From positions 1 to 64,000 of the forward strand of contig NZ_QJTI01000006.1 of the NCBI RefSeq assembly GCF_003217325.1: a DNA stretch of 64,000 nucleotides, given 5' to 3'. Positions within the stretch are counted from its first letter, which is position 1, and the number at the start of each line of letters is the position of its first letter. Shown here piece after piece: positions 56,308-64,000 of the stretch. The stretch comes from Rhodopseudomonas faecalis (GTDB lineage Bacteria > Pseudomonadota > Alphaproteobacteria > Rhizobiales > Xanthobacteraceae). Below the pieces are notes generated by a model. That model ran no database searches and was not told where the DNA came from. It saw only the letters and a program-made list of their open reading frames with translations. The translations under genes were made by a program, and so were the position numbers.

Positions 56308-57468
56308 TCTGTTTCGTGCTTCCGCGTAATTTTCGTGGCCCCCTGTAGCTAAGGTGCCGGACAGCTTTCGCCAGACCTCGGCGCAGCGATCGACGTCATC
56401 TGCGCTGGTCTGCCAGCCCAGGCTGATCCGAATCGCGCTACGCGCCAGTTCCGGCGGTAACTGCATGGCTTGCAGCACGTGTGAGGCCTCGACTTTGCCC
56501 GAGGAACAGGCCGATCCGGCCGATACCGCGATCCCGGCGAGATCGAAACCGATCACCGTGGTTTCCGCTTTCATGCCCGCGCGTGCCACCAGAGTGGTAT
56601 TGGGCAGCCGCGGCTGCTGATCCGCGATCACTTCGGTTCCCGGAATCTGCCGCAGAGCTCGCTCGAGCTGATCGCGCAGCGTACCAACCCGTTCCATGTC
56701 GGACTCACGACTCGCGATCGCAGTCTCCGCCGCCGCGCCAAACCCGACAATGCCAATGACATTCTCGGTGCCGGCGCGCCGGCCCTGTTCCTGGCCACCG
56801 CCGCGCAGCAGCGGACCAGGCGGCAACCGCCCCGGCGCCAGCACCAACGCGCCGACGCCTTTCGGGCCACCGATCTTGTGCGCCGACAGCGTCAGCCAAT
56901 CGGCCTGCGATTCGCCGATCGAGAAAGCGATCTTGCCGAACGCCTGGATGGCATCGACATGGAGCAGGCCGCCGGCGCCATGCACCAGCTCGGCAATCTT
57001 TGCGATCGGCTGGATCACCCCGGTCTCGTTATTGGCGAGCATCACCGACACCAGCGCCGGGCCAGCCGCGGCCAGCAGGGCTTGCAGGTGATCGAGGTCG
57101 AGCAGCCCGGACCGCGTCACCGCGATCTCGGTGACCTGCGCCGCCAGATAGAGGCCGCCGGCCCGCACCGAGGGGTGCTCGATCGCCGAAACCAGCAGCC
57201 GATCATAGGTTTGGCCGGAATTATTCAGGCTCGGCGTGAGCGCCAGACCATTGGCCTCGGTGCCGCCTGAGGTGAAGATCACATCTTGCGGCCGCGCGCC
57301 GACGGCGGCTGCGACCTGCAGCCGGGCGCGCTCGACCGCGCCGCGCGCCTTGCGGCCCTCGGCATAGACCGCCGACGGATTGCCGAGCTCAAACGCCGCC
57401 TGCATGGCGGCGCGCGCTTCAAGGCGCAGCGGTGTGGTGGCGTTCCAGTCGAGATGGATACGGTGCAA
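56302..57468 (-). CDS. Cysteine desulfurase, NifS/IscS type
   Basis: This 388-residue class I desulfurase releases sulfur from cysteine. HLDWNATTPLRLEA at the N terminus and FTSGGTEANGLAL are visible. Schiff-base Lys198 is in SAHKIGGPKG and the mobile-loop Cys321 in GSACSSGKVEASHVL. The start is a TTG (57466-57468), giving the family's usual distance to the first strand; no in-frame ATG fits. It precedes sufB by 93 bp and forms a second desulfurase next to SufS. It may supply sulfur to SufBCD or to tRNA thiolation. Confidence 0.92.
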   Translation of the reverse strand: MHRIHLDWNATTPLRLEARAAMQAAFELGNPSAVYAEGRKARGAVERARLQVAAAVGARPQDVIFTSGGTEANGLALTPSLNNSGQTYDRLLVSAIEHPSVRAGGLYLAAQVTEIAVTRSGLLDLDHLQALLAAAGPALVSVMLANNETGVIQPIAKIAELVHGAGGLLHVDAIQAFGKIAFSIGESQADWLTLSAHKIGGPKGVGALVLAPGRLPPGPLLRGGGQEQGRRAGTENVIGIVGFGAAAETAIASRESDMERVGTLRDQLERALRQIPGTEVIADQQPRLPNTTLVARAGMKAETTVIGFDLAGIAVSAGSACSSGKVEASHVLQAMQLPPELARSAIRISLGWQTSADDVDRCAEVWRKLSGTLATGGHENYAEARNRA

Positions 57469-57748
57469 GGCAGCAGGGTCCCAATGCGGATGGCGACGTC
57501 ACGGTAGGCGCGCCGCGTCAGTAATGCCAGTCAATCCCCCGACATCGACGCCGCCCGAACCATGGCCACGGCCCGGATGTGCTTAATATGCTTGCATTTA
57601 GCCCGCTGCCTTATGCTAGAACGCGGCCTTCGTTCAATCCGCCGTTCCATCACTGCAATGGCGCTGATCGTCCCTTTGTTCGCACAGCAAGGCCGCGCGA
57701 CGGCCCCGATGAGCCCGCGTCGCCGCGCTGTTTTACCAAGGAAAATCA

Positions 57749-58396
57749 ATGCCTGAGGTTATTTTCACCGGGCCCGCCGGCCGTCTCGAAGGCCGCTACC
57801 ATCCGGCCAAGCAGAAGAACGCGCCGATCGCGATGGTGCTGCACCCGCACCCGCAGTTCCACGGGACGATGAATCACCAGATCGTCTATCAGTGCTACTA
57901 CGCCTTCGTGCATCGCGGCTTCTCGGTGTTGCGCTTCAACTTCCGCGGCGTCGGCCGCAGCCAGGGCTCGTTCGACCACGGCACCGGCGAATTGTCGGAT
58001 GCCGCCTCGGCGCTCGACTGGGCGCAGTCGATCAATCCCGAAGCGCGCGCCTGCTGGGTCGCCGGCTTCTCGTTCGGCGCCTGGATCGGCATGCAGCTGC
58101 TGATGCGCCGCCCCGAGGTTGAGGGTTTCATCTCGATCGCGCCGCCCGCCAATCTCTATGACTTCTCGTTCCTGGCGCCCTGCCCGTCGTCCGGGTTGAT
58201 CGTCCATGGCGAAAAGGACGCGGTGGTGCCGCCCAAGGACGTCAACACCCTGGTCGAGAAGCTGAAGACCCAGAAGGGCATCGTGATCGACCAGCAGATC
58301 ATCCCGGGCGCCAACCACTTCTTCGACGGCAAGCTTGAGCCGCTGATGGAGTCGGTGACCAACTATCTCGACATGCGTCTCGCCAACGTGCGCTGA
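57749..58396 (+). CDS. Alpha/beta hydrolase (DUF-type dienelactone hydrolase-like)
   Basis: This 215-residue protein has the hydrolase triad: Ser108 in AGFSFGAWIG, Asp157 in HGEKDAVVPP and His190 in GANHFFDG. HPHPQFHGTMNHQIV near the N terminus and FNFRGVGRSQG are typical of a conserved proteobacterial subgroup annotated as alpha/beta hydrolase without a known substrate. It diverges from nifS with 280 bp of gene-free DNA. A strong terminator follows. Confidence 0.88.
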   Translation: MPEVIFTGPAGRLEGRYHPAKQKNAPIAMVLHPHPQFHGTMNHQIVYQCYYAFVHRGFSVLRFNFRGVGRSQGSFDHGTGELSDAASALDWAQSINPEARACWVAGFSFGAWIGMQLLMRRPEVEGFISIAPPANLYDFSFLAPCPSSGLIVHGEKDAVVPPKDVNTLVEKLKTQKGIVIDQQIIPGANHFFDGKLEPLMESVTNYLDMRLANVR

Positions 58397-58442
58397 CGAC
58401 CGCGCACGCCTACGACAACGTGCGCTGACGCCATTTGCCCAG

Positions 58443-58475
58443 ACCGGCCGCTGGTTCGCCCCGCGGCCGGTTTTT
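58443..58475 (+). terminator. Intrinsic terminator after the alpha/beta hydrolase gene
   Basis: ACCGGCCGC (58443-58451) pairs with GCGGCCGGT (58463-58471), followed by TTTT. It lies 47 bp after the hydrolase stop and 21 bp before the end of the convergent anmK gene. Confidence 0.88.
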
Positions 58476-58491
58476 CGCTAGCAAATCGGCG

Positions 58492-59592
58492 CTACGGCCG
58501 CGCGATCAGGCCGCCGGTGATCGGGATTTTGACCCCGGTGGTCGCCGGATAAGTGAGCGGCAGCCCGCGCAGCGCGCGCACCGCCAAAAATCCAAACGCC
58601 TGCGCTTCCAGCGCCTCAGCCGACCAGCCATGCGCGTCCGCGCAGCTCACCGTCGCCGGCGCCAGATAGTCACGCAACATCTGCACCATCACCGGATTGC
58701 GGGCGCCGCCGCCGGCGACGATCCAGCTGTGCGGTGGCCGCGGCAACAGCGGCACGATCTTGGCAATCGCCGCCGCGGTGAACGCGGTCAGGGTCGCCGC
58801 GCCATCGGCCGGGCTCAGCTCCGGCAGCGTCAGCCTGGCGAACTGGTTGCGATCCAGCGATTTCGGCGGGGCCTGTGCAAAGAACTCCTGCTGCAGCGCC
58901 TCATCCAGCCAGCGCTGATCCGGCCGGCCCTGTGCCGCGAGCTGGCCGCCGCGGTCGAACGGCTCGCCGGTGGTTTTCGCGACGAAATCATCGAGCAGCG
59001 CGTTGCCGGGGCCGGTGTCGCAGGCGATCAGCAGCTCGCCGTCGATATAGGTGATGTTGGAGACGCCGCCGATATTGAGCACCACGATCGGCCCCGGCAG
59101 TTTGAGCGCGCCCGCCAGCGCGCGGTGATAGACCGGCACCAGCGGTGCCCCCTGCCCGCCGGCCGCGACGTCGGCCGCGCGCAGATCGTGCACCACGGGG
59201 ATGCCGATCGCCTTGGCGAGCTCGGCCGCCGCACCGATCTGCACTGTCAGCTGCTGCGCCGGCCGGTGCAGCACGGTCTGGCCGTGGAAACCGACCAGGT
59301 CGATCGCCTGGCGTGCGACCCGTTGCCGCGAAAGAAAGCCCTCGACCGCCTCGTCATGCGCCATGGTGACCATGCGCTCGGCCTCTGCCAGCACGCCGGG
59401 CCGGTCCTGGCGGTTGGTCAGCTGGGCTGCGTCCGCCAGCGCCTGCCGCAGCAAGGCGCGCTCCAAATCGCTGTAGGGCCGGTAATCAGAAGGGCCGAGC
59501 CGCGTCACCCGCCGGCCGTCGGTCTCGATCAAAGCGACATCGACGCCATCGAGCGAGGTCCCGGACATCAGGCCAAGTGCCGTCATCAGCAT
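58492..59592 (-). CDS. anmK: Anhydro-N-acetylmuramic acid kinase
   Basis: This 366-residue ASKHA-fold kinase phosphorylates and opens 1,6-anhydro-MurNAc in murein recycling. GLMSGTSLDGVDVAL (8-22) is the phosphate motif. VGFHGQTVLHRP, VVLNIGGVSNIT, DTGPGNALLDDF and the C-terminal VAGGGARNPVMVQML are further family segments. The start at 59592 (MLMTALG) has GGAAG at good distance; ATG at 59586 is the other option, and 73 residues further upstream are rejected. It is divergent from tyrS, a common arrangement in proteobacteria. Confidence 0.95.
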   Translation of the reverse strand: MLMTALGLMSGTSLDGVDVALIETDGRRVTRLGPSDYRPYSDLERALLRQALADAAQLTNRQDRPGVLAEAERMVTMAHDEAVEGFLSRQRVARQAIDLVGFHGQTVLHRPAQQLTVQIGAAAELAKAIGIPVVHDLRAADVAAGGQGAPLVPVYHRALAGALKLPGPIVVLNIGGVSNITYIDGELLIACDTGPGNALLDDFVAKTTGEPFDRGGQLAAQGRPDQRWLDEALQQEFFAQAPPKSLDRNQFARLTLPELSPADGAATLTAFTAAAIAKIVPLLPRPPHSWIVAGGGARNPVMVQMLRDYLAPATVSCADAHGWSAEALEAQAFGFLAVRALRGLPLTYPATTGVKIPITGGLIARP

Positions 59593-59754
59593 GAGCAGAG
59601 CTTCCAGCAGGTGGTGCGGACATGGCCGTTCAACCCTTGTCTCACGCAGCCACATCTTATAATGCCACCCGATGCGCTGGGCGGCGTTGCCTTGAGATCG
59701 CCCCTCCGTCGTGTCGAAACGGGGGCGACGTAAGAAGATCAGAGTCGCGAAATC

Positions 59755-61011
59755 ATGACTGCATTTAAATCGGACCTCCTCAACCTCCTGCAAAGCCGAG
59801 GATTTATCCATCAGATCTCGGATCCGGAGTCGCTGGACGCACTGGCGGCGCGCGGCGAGGTGGTCGCGTATGTGGGCTATGATTGCACCGCGCCGTCACT
59901 GCACGTCGGCCATCTGTTGTCGATCATGATGCTGCATTGGCTGCAGGAGACCGGCAACAAGCCGATGGCGCTGATGGGCGGCGGCACCACCCGGGTCGGC
60001 GACCCGTCGGGCCGCGACGAGACCCGCAAGATTCTGACCTATGAGCAGATCGACGCCAACAAGGAGACGATCAAGACCACGTTCTCCAAGCTGCTGCGCT
60101 TTGGCGAAGGCAAAACCGACGCTAGGATGGTCGACAATGCCGACTGGCTGACCAAGCTCAACTACATCGAGATGCTGCGCGACATCGGCCGTTATTTCTC
60201 GGTCAACCGCATGCTGACCATGGACTCGGTGCGGATGCGGCTCGAGCGCGAGCAGGAGCTGTCGTTCATCGAATTCAATTACATGATCCTGCAGTCCTAC
60301 GACTATGTCGAGCTGGCCAGGCGCCACGGCTGCAATCTGCAGATGGGCGGCTCCGATCAGTGGGGCAACATCGTCACCGGCGTCGATCTCGGCCGCCGCA
60401 TGGGCACCCATCAGCTGCACGCTTTGACCTGCCCGCTGCTCACCACTGCCTCGGGCGCCAAGATGGGCAAGACCGCGGCCGGTGCGGTCTGGCTGAACGG
60501 CGACATGCTGTCGCCCTATGATTACTGGCAGTACTGGCGCAACACCGAGGACGCCGACGTCGAGCGCTTCCTGAAGCTGTTCACGCTGCTGCCGATGGAT
60601 GAGATCGCGCGGCTCGCCAAGCTGCAGGGCTCGGAAATCAACGAGGCCAAGAAGATCCTGGCGACCGAAGCCGCCGCGCTGATGCACGGCCGCGAGGCAG
60701 CCGAGCGCGCCGCCGAGACCGCCCGCACCACGTTTGAGGAAGGCGGCATCGCGCAGGATCTGCCGAGCATCACGATCGCCCGCGCCGAACTCGACGCCGG
60801 CATCGGCGTGCTCGCGGCATTCGCGGAAAAGACCAATCTGGTCGCTTCCAATGGCGAAGCGCGGCGCCAGATCAAGGCGGGCGGCCTGCGCGTCAATGAC
60901 GAACCGGTCACCGACGAGCGCATGGCGCTGACCGGCGCCAACATCAACGCCGACGGCGTGATCAAGCTGTCGTTCGGCAAGAAGAAGCACGTGCTGATCC
61001 GCCCGGTGTAA
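59755..61011 (+). CDS. tyrS: Tyrosyl-tRNA synthetase
   Basis: This 418-residue class I synthetase charges tRNA-Tyr. The HIGH motif is HVGH (50-53) and the KMSKS loop is KMGKT (236-240). The C-terminal S4-like RNA-binding domain includes [17 protein letters not shown]. The length is normal. The 162-bp divergent gap to anmK must carry both promoters. A hairpin follows at 61033. Confidence 0.97.
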   Translation: MTAFKSDLLNLLQSRGFIHQISDPESLDALAARGEVVAYVGYDCTAPSLHVGHLLSIMMLHWLQETGNKPMALMGGGTTRVGDPSGRDETRKILTYEQIDANKETIKTTFSKLLRFGEGKTDARMVDNADWLTKLNYIEMLRDIGRYFSVNRMLTMDSVRMRLEREQELSFIEFNYMILQSYDYVELARRHGCNLQMGGSDQWGNIVTGVDLGRRMGTHQLHALTCPLLTTASGAKMGKTAAGAVWLNGDMLSPYDYWQYWRNTEDADVERFLKLFTLLPMDEIARLAKLQGSEINEAKKILATEAAALMHGREAAERAAETARTTFEEGGIAQDLPSITIARAELDAGIGVLAAFAEKTNLVASNGEARRQIKAGGLRVNDEPVTDERMALTGANINADGVIKLSFGKKKHVLIRPV

Positions 61012-61032
61012 GACCCGAACGGCGAAGTCTTT

Positions 61033-61062
61033 AAGCTCGATCGCGCCCGCGCGGTCGAGCTT
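61033..61062 (+). terminator. Probable terminator of tyrS
   Basis: AAGCTCGATCGCGC pairs with GCGCGGTCGAGCTT over 14 positions with one wobble and a very short loop, followed by ATTCAT. The T tract is weak, but the stem is long and lies 21 bp after the stop. Confidence 0.6.
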
Positions 61063-61151
61063 ATTCATGCTTGCAAGTGATGAGTGATGGCAGCGATGCG
61101 GCGCTACTTCTCACTACTCATGCCAACGGCGATCGATAGCAACCCCTCCGC

Positions 61152-61243
61152 ACGTCATGGCCGGGCTCGTCCCGGCCATCCACGTCTTTGATATTGCAGC
61201 GATTCAAGGCGTGGATACCCGCGACAAAGCGCGGGCATGACGT
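61152..61243. repeat. Dispersed double-hairpin repeat, family 1, copy D
   Basis: ATGGCCGGG/CCCGGCCAT (61157-61179) is followed by CCACGTCTTTGATATTGCAG and a second palindrome, ATACCCGCG/CGCGGGCAT (61215-61238). It is nearly identical to copy B. It lies between the convergent tyrS and AsmA-like genes. Confidence 0.9.
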
Positions 61244-61260
61244 GGTCTTCGCGATCCCGG

Positions 61261-64000
61261 CTAATTATTGGGGCTGGGAAACTCGTTCGGGTTGTTCTGA
61301 CGCCCGGTGCCGAATTCAAAAATCTTGCGCAGCACGCCCGGCGCCATCGCCGAGATCGGATTGACGCGCAGCACCGGCGAGCCCGGTGTTCCCACCACTT
61401 CGTAAGTGACGCCGATCAGTCCCTCATTGCTGCCGCCGCCCAGGAACAGCCCGACCACCGGGATTTGCCCAAACATGTTGTTGAGGCCGTACATCGGCAC
61501 GAACGTGCCGCTCATCCGCACCTGATTGCCCGGATAATCGATGCTGCCTTCAATGGTGGCGCCGATCATCGGCCCCTTCACCACGCCTTCGCGAATGGTG
61601 AGCTGGCCGTTTTGCCGGGTGAATTCGGCGCGCAACCGTGAAAATGCCAGTCCCGAATTCGCGCCCTGATTGGCGCCCTGGGCGCCGCTGGCGACCACGC
61701 GGTCGAGCTGGGTTTCGCCTTTCACGGTGAAGTCGCGGACGTTGAGCAGACCTTCGCGCTCGCGCGGGTCTGACACCGGCGGGTCCATCGCCAGCGACAG
61801 CTGGCCGCCATACATCTTGCCGTAGGTGTCGGTGAACCGGAAGAACGAGCCTGCGTCATTGGTCTCAAGATAGATCACTTCGCGGCCCTGCACGCGGCCG
61901 CGCAGATCGCCGGTCAGCGAGGTATCGCGGCCCAGCTTGCCGTTGAGCGCAAAGCTGCGGATCGCACCATTGCGGCGCGACAGCTTGGCATCGACGCTGC
62001 GCAGCGTCTCGCCGAAATAGCCGGCGACCACGCCGAGCTTGACGTCGATATCGACATCGAACGCCTTGGACTTGCTCTTGGCGTCGTTGTCGCGCCCGGA
62101 GATCGCCGATTTGATGAAGCCGCGGCCGTCGAACACGTCGCCGCGCATCGTCACCTTCATCACGCCGTCCGGCGCGCGCTCAGCTTTCAGCGTCGCCTTA
62201 TCGCCTTCCGAGGGCGCGTAGTTCGGGAAGTTGGCGTTGACCAGATCACCATTCTCGTCGACTTCCAGCGCGCCCTTGATGTTGGCGCCGGCGCCTTCGA
62301 TCACGATGTCCTCAAACCGGGTGGCCTGCGGCCGCTGCAGCAGAGTGAACACCGCGCGGCTCGACTTGCCCTGCGCCTTGACCCAGCCCGGCAGCACATT
62401 GTCGACCTTGGCCGCAGTCAGATCAGCATCGATGCCGAGCCGGGTTTCGCGATCCGGTTCGCTGATCTTGCCCGACAGCTTGACCGGAATGGCGCCGCTC
62501 AGGCCGCTGCCGAGATCAAAACCGAGCCGCGCGCGGCTGGCGTCATCGAGCGTGGCCTGCAGCTTGACCTCGGCGTCGCCTTCGCTCGGCTTGCGATATT
62601 CCAGCGCGGCGGCCTGGCCGTTGATCTTGACGTCGCCCTTGATCTGAAAGCCCTGGGTGTTGGCCACCACTTTCAGGGCATTCGCCTCGAGCTTCTGGTT
62701 CATCACCAGCTTCTCGGCGGAAAAATTGGTGAGATCGGCGGTCACCGCGTAGCTGGTGTCGGCCTTGGTCAGCTCGCGCTTGATCGGCATGCCCATCGCG
62801 ACCTGCGCCGCCACCATGCCTTTGCTGGTGTTGGGGTCGATCAACGCGCCGCCGACATCGCTGAGCCGATCCGAGGCCAGGATTTCGGCAACCGCCGCGA
62901 CCTGCCCTTCGACCCGGAACTTGACCTTCGCCGGTGCCGGCTTCGGCGCCATGTCGGGCACCTCGAACACGATGTCCGACATCGTCAGCCGCCGGCCCTG
63001 CGCGGTATCAGCCACCGCCTGGCCGATCGTGACCGTCGCCGTGCGCCCGGTCACCATAGCCTTGAGATCGCCCTCGCGGATCGCCGGCATCTCGTCGACC
63101 GGACGGATCATCGCGCCGGTGGCGACGATGTTGACCGCGAGCCCCTCATCCGGGATCGGCGGGCCGCGCCGCGACAGATTCTTGAACGGCGAGTTGACGG
63201 CGATATCGATGCGCTGGATGGCGCCGCGCGCAATCCGCTCGATCACCCATTCGCGCAGTTCCGGCACGATCAGGATCGGCCACATGCGCTTCAGGGCGCC
63301 GACCGACATCGGCGTGCCGGTGAAACCCAGCGTCAGACGCGGTTCGCCGGCATAGTCGATGAAGCCGCTACCGGCGACACCGATCTCGCCATTGCTGATA
63401 TTGGCCTGGGTGATAGTCATGCGGTGCGCGTCGGTGTCGAAGCGGATGCCGATCGCGATCCGATTGAAGATCAGCGGCGGCTCCTGCTCCGAGCCGGGCA
63501 GCACGATGGTGCCGCCGCTCAGACCCAGCTGCCAGTCGTTGGAGCGATCATTGGGCGGCTCGAGATGGGCGAGCAGCGTGACGCGATTGCCGCCAGCCAC
63601 CACTTTGAACGGCGCAACCAGCACCCGCCGGCCGGCATCCCATTCGACGCTGAGCTCGGCCTGATCGATCGGCATCGGATATTCCGGGGTATCGAGGTCG
63701 GTGATGTGCCCGGCCCCGGCCACTAGTTTGCCGCGGAAGAAGGTCGGCACGCCGTCGCGGCCGAGTTCGCCCTTCAATTCGCCGCTGAGCGGCAGATCGG
63801 CGGTGTAGGTGAAATCCTTCAGCCGCAGCGCCAGCAAAATGGTCTTGGTGGAGACATTGTTGGCGCGCAGCTCCACCGGGCGCACGCCATTGGTCTGCGG
63901 TCCGACCGCAACGCGCAGCGACCAGGCGCGCTTGGGATCATCGCCAGCCTCCGCCTCCTCGCCGACACTCATGACAATGCCGCCGCCGCTCGGCCGGCGC
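61261..64000 (-). CDS. Large AsmA/YhdP-like envelope protein (5' end outside window)
   Basis: The frame is open from the stop at 61261 through the window end, so the protein exceeds 910 residues and its N terminus is missing. It is rich in beta-strands, with a DUF3971-like middle (GLAVNIVATGAMIRPVDEMP) and an AsmA-like C-terminal segment ending TYEVVGTPGSPVLRVNPIS and APGVLRKIFEFG. YhdP-type proteins are long groove-forming bridges thought to move phospholipids between membranes. The in-frame Met at 63972 is internal, since codons before it remain open. Confidence 0.85.
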   Translation of the reverse strand, partial: RRPSGGGIVMSVGEEAEAGDDPKRAWSLRVAVGPQTNGVRPVELRANNVSTKTILLALRLKDFTYTADLPLSGELKGELGRDGVPTFFRGKLVAGAGHITDLDTPEYPMPIDQAELSVEWDAGRRVLVAPFKVVAGGNRVTLLAHLEPPNDRSNDWQLGLSGGTIVLPGSEQEPPLIFNRIAIGIRFDTDAHRMTITQANISNGEIGVAGSGFIDYAGEPRLTLGFTGTPMSVGALKRMWPILIVPELREWVIERIARGAIQRIDIAVNSPFKNLSRRGPPIPDEGLAVNIVATGAMIRPVDEMPAIREGDLKAMVTGRTATVTIGQAVADTAQGRRLTMSDIVFEVPDMAPKPAPAKVKFRVEGQVAAVAEILASDRLSDVGGALIDPNTSKGMVAAQVAMGMPIKRELTKADTSYAVTADLTNFSAEKLVMNQKLEANALKVVANTQGFQIKGDVKINGQAAALEYRKPSEGDAEVKLQATLDDASRARLGFDLGSGLSGAIPVKLSGKISEPDRETRLGIDADLTAAKVDNVLPGWVKAQGKSSRAVFTLLQRPQATRFEDIVIEGAGANIKGALEVDENGDLVNANFPNYAPSEGDKATLKAERAPDGVMKVTMRGDVFDGRGFIKSAISGRDNDAKSKSKAFDVDIDVKLGVVAGYFGETLRSVDAKLSRRNGAIRSFALNGKLGRDTSLTGDLRGRVQGREVIYLETNDAGSFFRFTDTYGKMYGGQLSLAMDPPVSDPREREGLLNVRDFTVKGETQLDRVVASGAQGANQGANSGLAFSRLRAEFTRQNGQLTIREGVVKGPMIGATIEGSIDYPGNQVRMSGTFVPMYGLNNMFGQIPVVGLFLGGGSNEGLIGVTYEVVGTPGSPVLRVNPISAMAPGVLRKIFEFGTGRQNNPNEFPSPNN

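Overview
The window looks like chromosomal DNA of an alphaproteobacterium of the Bradyrhizobiaceae/Nitrobacteraceae, closest in gene content to Rhodopseudomonas or Bradyrhizobium. This rests on the high GC content, two DUF3551 secreted proteins, an HdeD-like protein, OpgC, a class I PHA synthase, the nifS-sufBCDS-sufT-sufA cluster, the alaC-hom-glpX-recJ order, and two intergenic palindromic repeat families of the kind seen in this family. The taxonomic call is inference from family knowledge; no database search was possible.

Layout. 1-168 is the tail of an IS110-type transposase. 246-4882 (minus) is a leucine/isovalerate catabolic block: mccB-mccA-HMG-CoA lyase. 5049-8427 holds an NDUFS4-like complex I accessory protein, an OpgC-like membrane protein and a divergent tryptophanase/tyrosine phenol-lyase, with a bidirectional terminator between the last two. 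8738-13441 holds tRNA-Pro(TGG), a DUF192 protein, a two-domain cold-shock protein, a sirtuin, glyoxalase I, a 25-residue membrane microprotein, a PilZ protein, tRNA-Glu(TTC) and a DUF3551 protein. 13442-16830 is an accessory-looking stretch of small secreted and membrane proteins, a 17-nt tandem repeat and long non-coding gaps.

16829-23831 groups translation and envelope genes. epmA-epmB (minus) diverge from efp (plus), and efp is followed closely by an M23-like peptidase, an MltB-like lytic transglycosylase and a FUSC-type membrane protein. 24000-32525 (minus) holds an exported amidohydrolase, recJ, a haloacid dehalogenase, glpX, hom and an alaC-type aminotransferase. 32701-39963 holds a lipoprotein, phaC, an MHYT-PAS-GGDEF-EAL protein with a degenerate EAL domain, a small membrane protein, a methyltransferase and argC.

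39964-40715 is unexplained. It is followed by a DedA protein, parE, a small membrane protein, a DUF6880-like protein, a secreted caspase-fold protein, a DEAD-box RNA helicase and a GGDEF protein. 50291-57468 (minus) is the complete SUF iron-sulfur operon with an upstream NifS-type desulfurase. The right end carries an alpha/beta hydrolase, anmK, tyrS and the 3' part of a large AsmA/YhdP-type protein running off the window.

No clear new multi-gene defence or biosynthetic system is visible. The observations most worth following are a terminator hairpin with no gene before it upstream of gloA, the degenerate EAL domain, the active-site change in the tryptophanase-like enzyme, the EF-P plus cell-wall gene string, the two dispersed repeat families, and the unassigned region upstream of argC.
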